DNA of 64,000 bases from NCBI GenBank assembly GCA_021527695.1, contig JAKFAO010000007.1, positions 186,001-250,000 of the forward strand, given 5' to 3'. The stretch comes from Naematelia aurantialba (Eukaryota; Basidiomycota; Tremellomycetes; Tremellales; Naemateliaceae). The notes under the pieces are model-generated. The model saw only the letters and a program-made list of their open reading frames with translations. It did no database searches and had not been told where the DNA came from. Positions 58,091-64,000 of this stretch are shown here, in pieces. The position numbers were made by a program, and so were the translations under genes. The stretch's first letter is position 1, and every line of letters starts with the position of its first letter.

Positions 58091-58337
58091 CAGCTGTGTG
58101 ATATCGAGTATATGTACAAATGTCTGTTCTGCCTAGCAGAAACAGAAATCTCTTAGCAATCTCGTCCAGGCGGGTGGAGGCCCACAGGGCAACAAAAACT
58201 TGTTCGGCCGGTCCCTTTGTGTCGTTTGCCACCCAACCACCTCAAAAGTCCAGTGGCTCACTCTCGTCGTTTCGCTCGTCGTCCTTGACAACCCCCTCTC
58301 GGCTCGGCCACTTACTCCTCAAAACCAGTTGCCCAAG
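58091..58337. promoter_or_regulatory. Short divergent promoter region, Cfd1 and Prp6
   Basis: 247 bp separate outward-facing starts; no further element recognised. Confidence 0.5.
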
Positions 58338-61300
58338 ATGTCAAACGTCGGCACAGTCAAGCACATACCCAAGGAGACGCGGTATAATTTCCTCCAGGTC
58401 AGTCCATCGTATTAAAGTCCGTTCGTAGCTAATCTAGGCAGATGGCCGCTCCTGCATCCTATGTTGCAGGTCTGGGACGAGGGTATGTACCTGTTACGCT
58501 GATACACCTCATGAACTCTGTGCTAATCAGCCCTATTCAGTGCTTCTGGTTTCACTACGCGTTCCGATATCGGTCCCGCTCGAGAGGGTCCTTCGGCAGA
58601 AGCTGTGGCGTGAGTCCAGGTCATCTTGCAATGGAGAGGAGCTCGGCTGATGTACATTGCAGAGAGGCAATGGCCAAGCGAGGGGAGGAGGTTCCGGATC
58701 CTGACGCGCTGCAAGATCCAGATGACGAGCGGAATCTCTTCGCAGGAACAGTGTACGAGGCGGACGATGAGGAGGCCGACCGGATATGGGAGAGCGTGGA
58801 CGAGCGCATGGACGCACGGCGGCGGGTGAAGCGGGAAGCGTCAGAGGCGGAAGCAGCAGCAAAGGAGCGAGCACTGAACCCAAAGCTGCAGACCCAGTTT
58901 GCGGATCTCAAGCGGTCGCTTTCTGGCTTGAACGATGCCGACTGGAATGCGATACCCGAGGCGGGCAATCTGACGGGAAAAAGGCGGAAACATAATCTGA
59001 GGTTGGAAGAGAACCAGAACGGAAGGTTCTACGCTGTCAGCGATACTGTGCTGGCAGATGCTGCGTCAAAGAACCAGATCTTGGGCGAACTGGATGCTGC
59101 GCAACAGGAGGTAAGATCTGAACGTCCTTTGGCTGTGGAGATGGACTGACTCGGTCGTTCGCAGAATGGGGGCTTTGCAACACCAGCGGGGGACGGGACC
59201 ATGACAGATTTCGTCTCCATCGGTAATGCTCGGGACAAGGTATTGTCACTACGCCTTGATCAGGTGAGTCGCCTCATTGGACACGTATTGCTTCTCTGGC
59301 TCAACGACTCGGAGGCGTCGAAAGACGCAACGAATGGTTCATCCACGTCTGTAGACCCTCGAGGCTACATGACTGCTTTGAACAGCCAGATCATTCAGAC
59401 CGATGCTCAGATTGGGTGCGTCTGTCTCCTTCTCCTCGCAGACGCCACGACTGATGATGCCTTCAGGGACATTAAACAAGCAAGACAATTGCTGCAGAAC
59501 CTTATTCAAAGTAATCCGAAGCACGCTCCAGGCTGGATCGCGGCTGCCTCGCTTGAAGGTGGGTTCCGAGTCGCCCGCTGCACAAGATGTGCTAATTGCC
59601 TCCCTAGTACACGCGAAGAAGATGGTGCAAGCGAGGAAGATCATTGCTGAGGGTTGCGAAAAGTGTCCGAAAAGCGAGGATGTTTGGTTCCATGCAGCGG
59701 AGCTTAATGTGAGTACTGCCTTCGTGTCTGGATCTTCACGGCTGATCGCCGGTGAAAGACTTCGGAGAACGCCAAAGTAATTTTGGGAAAAGCTGTTCAG
59801 CATGTTCCGCAGTCCGTGAAGATCTGGATGAAGGCAGCCTCACTCGAGACTGATACGAATGCGAAGAAGAGAGTCTTGCGTAAAGGTAAGCTCTAACGTT
59901 GGTGGGACTCGGCTGATGAAGTCGCAGCTCTCGAATTCATTCCCAATTCAGTCCGACTCTGGAAAGAGACCGTCAACCTTGAAGACGATCCCGAGGATGC
60001 TCGCATCCTCCTCACCCGCGCTGTTGAAGTTATCCCGACGTCAGTCGAGTTGTGGCTTACCCTGGCGCGTCTCGAGACACCGGAAAATGCGAGAAAGGTG
60101 CTCAATTCAGCTCGGGCGCGGATACCCACATCCCACGAGATTTACATTGCCGCAGGCCGACTCGCCGAACAATCGCCTTCAGCTGTCGGTGATGTCAAAT
60201 TTGAAGACGATGCTGCACGCAGACAGGTGCTTGCCCCGCAAGTCGATAAGCTCATGGCTGGCGCGGTCGCGCGTCTCACGAAGGCGCAGGCGATCCTACC
60301 TCGCGAACAGTGGCTCCAGGAAGCCGAGAGATGTGAATCTGAGGGCAGTCCTCTGACAGCTCAGGCGATCGTCAAGGCTACCATTCATCTCGAAGTCGAA
60401 GAGGAGGACCGCCGGACAGTATGGCTGGAGGATGCCGAGCGGGCGGAGAAAGGAGGATTCTACGAGGTTGCTCGAGCGTGCTTTGTGGTGCTTCTCGAGA
60501 CATTCCCCAAATCATCGTCTGTGTGGAGGATCGCGGCGGAGTTCGAGAAGAAACACGGCACACCTGAAGCGGTGCAAGACATCCTCGCGAAGGGTGTCGA
60601 GCACTGCCCGCATGCCGAAGTGCTCTGGCTCATGGCGGCCAAGGAGCTGTGGGTGGGCGGAAACGTCAGGGGGGCGCAGGAAGTTCTGGCGAGGGCGTTC
60701 CAGCAGAATGAGGATTCCGAATCTATCTTTTTGGCAGCGGCTAAGATCGCTGTGGAGACGGGAGAGACCGAGGCGGCCCAGCAGATTCTGCAGAAGGCCC
60801 GTGCACAGGCCGATACAGATAGGGTGAGTGCTGCGATTGGCAAGTCGTTCTGCGCTTATTGTGTTCAGATCTGGATGAAGTCGGCCGTCCTGGAACGACA
60901 GCTCGGCAAGCTTGACGAGGCTTTGGTCACTCTTGAACAGGCTATCGCCAAGTACCCGCACTTTGACAAACTTCACATGATTCGGGGCCAGATCTACTCG
61001 GACCGTAACGAAGTGGTGAACGCGCGCAACGCCTACGCTCAGGGATGCAAGGCGTGCCCGAAGTCTGTTCCATTATGGATTCTCTCGGCGAGACTGGAGG
61101 AGAAGGCCAGCGTGATCATCAAGGCGAGATCTCTGCTGGAAAAAGGCCGCCTGTATAACCCCAAAAATGACGAGCTCTGGGCAGAGAGTGTCCGTATGGA
61201 GGAGAGGACTAGCGGATCGCAACAGGCCAAGACATTGCTTGCTCGAGGTACGCTCTCGTATCTGATCTGCCATGTTCAGCAGGATCAAGACTGCTGATGT

Positions 61301-61846
61301 CTCTTCTAGCCATGCAAGAGTGCCCGACCTCGCCGGCACTGCTGGCAATGGGAATATTCATGGAGAACCCGCAACAACGCAAATCTCGGTCAGTCGACGC
61401 ACTGAAGAAAGCACCGGACCACGCCGTGGTCATCGTCGCTGTGGCGCGCCTGTTCTGGGGAGAGCGGAAGATCGAGAAAACCCGCCAGTGGATGCAGAAT
61501 GCTATCACTGCGGACAGCGATTGGGGAGATGCCTGGGGATGGTGGCTCAAGTTTGAGCGACAGCATGGAGAGCTGGTGAGTCGACTTTTTGTCTTGTCGT
61601 GTTGTTGTCTTGTTGTCTTGTTGTCTTGTCGCCTTGCCCTCGTGTTCTCGTGTTCTATCGTATGACTTGCACAACAGGTGGCAGGGCTGATCCAGTGCTT
61701 AGGAGAGACAAGAAGCGGTAATTGTAGCATGTGAGAAAGCGGCACCTCACCATGGGCCTACCTGGCAGAGCGTGAGCAAAGACCTGGCCAACGTGGGTAA
61801 ATCGACTAGAGAGATTCTGCAGTTGGTCGCGGATAGGCTCGAGTAG
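58338..61846 (+). CDS. Pre-mRNA splicing factor Prp6/PRPF6 (U4/U6.U5 tri-snRNP, HAT repeats)
   Basis: A tri-snRNP bridging protein of the spliceosome. The N-terminal PRP1 domain shows [20 protein letters not shown] across an intron, then [42 protein letters not shown] and [13 protein letters not shown]. The rest is a series of HAT/TPR-like repeats, among them [38 protein letters not shown]-type, [33 protein letters not shown] and [18 protein letters not shown]. The C-terminus ends [21 protein letters not shown]. Start [16 protein letters not shown] is 58338. About a dozen introns, the last one (61576-61703) ending at a CTGATCCAGTGCTTAG site. Domain order and length match PRPF6/Prp1 of S. pombe. 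Confidence 0.94.
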
Positions 61847-62450
61847 TTATGGTTGTTGAGGACATGCATCGTCATTCATTGTCCTTGTGCTCGTCATGTC
61901 ACTTCTGAAGAGGTCTTGTCGTGTTACCCTATCAGAAATCAACATGCACCAGCCAGAGAGAAGCGCATCCGCCACCCGAATGTCGAAAAGCCAGTCGCGC
62001 GTCGGGTGGCTGGCAATCTTACAACTCTTGACCTCGGGCATCCATCTTGACATTCTTTGATCTTCGTTCAGCGCACTCCATCCACCTGGGCAACTACGGC
62101 AGAGAGCGATCAGCGTAATCCTCGCTTCATCCTATACCGGGTCAGAGGTTGCGTACATCAGTGCTCAGCGGCATTGAAATCACGAGCCGGCGTGCATCCC
62201 TTCGACGCGTCTGTCTTGGGCTTGGACGCATCATCTCGGCGCCACAGGAAGCGGTTGCGTCCCCTACGCCGGTTCTTGCGCACGTTGGACAATTAGGACC
62301 TGCGGACGTAGTTGGTGCTCTGGCAGCACCGTTCCTGGAGCGAGATAGTCGCTAGTCGCCGACGAGAGGTGTCACACAAGGCAGACCAGAGGGATAGACA
62401 CAAGGCAGACGAGACAGTCGCTAGTGCAGTACCTTGCGCGTGCAGCTACC
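61847..62450. other. Intergenic region between Prp6 and CENP-A
   Basis: 604 bases without a supported gene; it contains the CENP-A promoter. No centromere-like repeat is seen. Confidence 0.5.
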
Positions 62451-63841
62451 ATGGCGAAAACACTGAATCCGAACCCCCCACGGACGTCGACGGGCAGTGC
62501 AATAGGTGCAGGGGCGGTACCAGGCGCCGGGCCGAGGCGGATGAAGAACACCGCTCGGAAGAGTACCGGAGGCAAGGCGCCGAGGAAGAGTGGTGGTGAG
62601 TGGTCGTGTCGATTCTCCTGGCTCCTCTTGGCTACTCTGCTGGCACTTTATTGGCTGCTCTACTGGCTACTCTACTGGCCACGGAGGCCCGAACCCTTCC
62701 CCTACCATGAATCCCTCTCGCCTATCCGTGCACCCGCGCCGCGCATCGCTGGTCCAGCTTTGGTTTCTGTATCCATGCTTCACTGTGCTTGTCTGTTGAG
62801 TGTATACGAGAGCGATGGACCTGGCAATCGCGCTCAGCGTGTCGCGCTCGCACCCGCACTCGTATTCAAGTGACTACGAGTACCGGCTGACGCTTGCTCT
62901 CACTAGCATTCGCCCAACCGGCGCAAACTGATGCCCAGCGGAAACCCCATCGCTTTCGGCCTGGCACCGTCGCACTACGTGAGATCCGGAAATACCAAAA
63001 GAGCACGGATCTGTTGATTGCCAAGCTGCCGTTTTCCCGCGTGGTGAGTGTTGTCTTTGGTCTCGAGTGGATGTGGTGGTGTCGAACATCGCGAGGAGTG
63101 GCGGTTGGGTAGCAGGCGGGGAGAGGTCAGCGGCATGTTCAGGCCAGGGGGGATGGAGATGGAGGGGCGTGGGGTGACAAGCAGACGGAGGGGCGTGGTT
63201 GACAAGACGGAGGGGCGTGGTTGACAAGACGGAGGGGCGTGGTTGACAAGGAGATGGATTGGGAGATCTGGTTCTGTGAGGTGCCGAACGGTATGGTGTG
63301 TTTGGAAGCTGCGGACGACGGACATGGTGGAACGGTGGGCAGCCTGGCGTCTGACGCACGACTGCCTTTCGCATATCGTGATCCGCACAGCTGGGTCTCG
63401 CCCAACACTTGATTAACGCTTGCACATGCGTCATGGGCCAAGCTAATGCATCTAGGTGCGCGAGGTAGCATACGATATGGGGTCGAGCGCAGCTGGCGAT
63501 CTACGGTGGCAGTCTTCTGCGCTGTTGGCGCTACAAGAAGCGGCCGAGGCGTACTTGGTGCACTTGTTTGAGGATGCGTGAGTGCCGATTCTGGTTGCAG
63601 CTTGCCTCGCCGCCTCCCTTCGAGCGTCTGTCTCAGTTACAGGCGTGCGCTGCCAGGCGTCAGCCGAGCGCGCGAGGAGCGAGTGGATGCACAAGTGCCA
63701 GGCGGACGCAGCGAGCCGCGTGCTGATGGGAAATTCCACTGCAGAAACCTGTGCGCAGTGCATGCGAAGCGAGTCACCATTATGCAGCGGGATATCCAGC
63801 TCGCACGGCGGATCAGGGGCCCCTGGGGCGGTCTCGGATAA
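62451..63841 (+). CDS. Centromeric histone H3 variant CENP-A (Cse4-like)
   Basis: The histone that marks centromeric nucleosomes. Four exons (62451-62595, 62907-63043, 63456-63577, 63745-63841) give 166 residues. The tail has [16 protein letters not shown], then [16 protein letters not shown], which matches the canonical H3 K9-K18 region. The fold follows as [75 protein letters not shown] and [19 protein letters not shown] hallmarks are an expanded loop 1 ([10 protein letters not shown] in place of KTDLRF), Trp after LR, LVHLFED and a C-terminal GGLG after RIRG. Canonical H3 would lack the loop insertion. An in-frame ATG at 62424 would add nine residues. No second H3-type gene is in the window. 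Confidence 0.94.
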
Positions 63842-64000
63842 CAAATGACGAGCTGGAGCTGGCTGTGGGGGAAATCTACAGACGAGATAGGAGCCCTGGC
63901 ATGGGAGTCGAGGGAGGTGGTCATGCTCTCTCGCAGAGTGCGCAGACGAGGACTCGAGGTCAAGGGAGGGACTGGGGTAGTCTGCCTTGACGTTTAGCAG
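63842..64000. other. Right-edge sequence 3' of CENP-A
   Basis: 159 bases with no supported gene; part of a neighbouring gene cannot be excluded. Confidence 0.4.

Overview
The window is nuclear DNA of a basidiomycete fungus, most likely a tremellomycete (Cryptococcus/Trichosporonales side). The genes are GC-rich and split by many short introns (about 45-200 nt) with GT(G/A)xGT donors and a CTGAC/CTAAC branch point just before the acceptor. It carries a CPL1-domain secreted protein, a Crz1-type factor whose finger pattern resembles the cryptococcal one, and many fungal-type housekeeping genes. Twenty-two protein-coding genes are supported. I rebuilt exon structures by reading splice sites in frame; where every exon was traced, the exon lengths add up to a whole number of codons.

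Layout. 1-9 kb: an AhpC/TSA-like protein cut by the left edge (-), a pyridoxal-reductase-like aldo-keto reductase (-), a p24/emp24 cargo receptor (-), and Ran-binding protein 1 (+). 9-18 kb: a secreted WSC-like/CPL1-like protein (-), a dehydrin-like hydrophilic protein with a K-segment-like C-terminus (-), holocytochrome c synthase (+), and an unrecognised one-pass membrane protein (-). 18-27 kb: a Zn2Cys6 regulator (+) and a Crz1-like C2H2 regulator (+), separated by a 2.3 kb repeat-rich gap. 27-40 kb: a SulP-STAS-cNMP (Vsb1-like) transporter (-), a membrane-anchored GH13 enzyme of the Agt/Aah type (+), and a KduD-like SDR (+). 40-50 kb: a DUF3292 membrane protein (+), a mitochondrial pyruvate carrier subunit (-), and the STRIPAK subunit Far11/STRIP (+). 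50-64 kb: mitochondrial methionyl-tRNA synthetase (-) and prohibitin 2 (+) on a shared 270-bp promoter, a Ser/Thr-rich one-pass surface protein (-), the Fe-S scaffold Cfd1 (-), the spliceosomal factor Prp6 (+), and the centromeric histone CENP-A (+).

There is no operon logic. Genes sit in divergent and convergent pairs, and several products are mitochondrial (cytochrome c haem lyase, MPC, MetRS, PHB2). The gaps and some introns are rich in short tandem repeats (7-mer, 6-mer, 9-mer and 16-mer arrays). No tRNA, rRNA, transposon or CRISPR array was recognised. The observations that most merit follow-up are the fungal protein ending in a plant-dehydrin-like K-segment, the CENP-A with an intact H3-type tail motif, the two-part CPL1 protein, the Agt-type active-site substitution, and the intron oddities (a GC-AG intron, a 14-nt microexon, 5- and 9-nt terminal coding exons).
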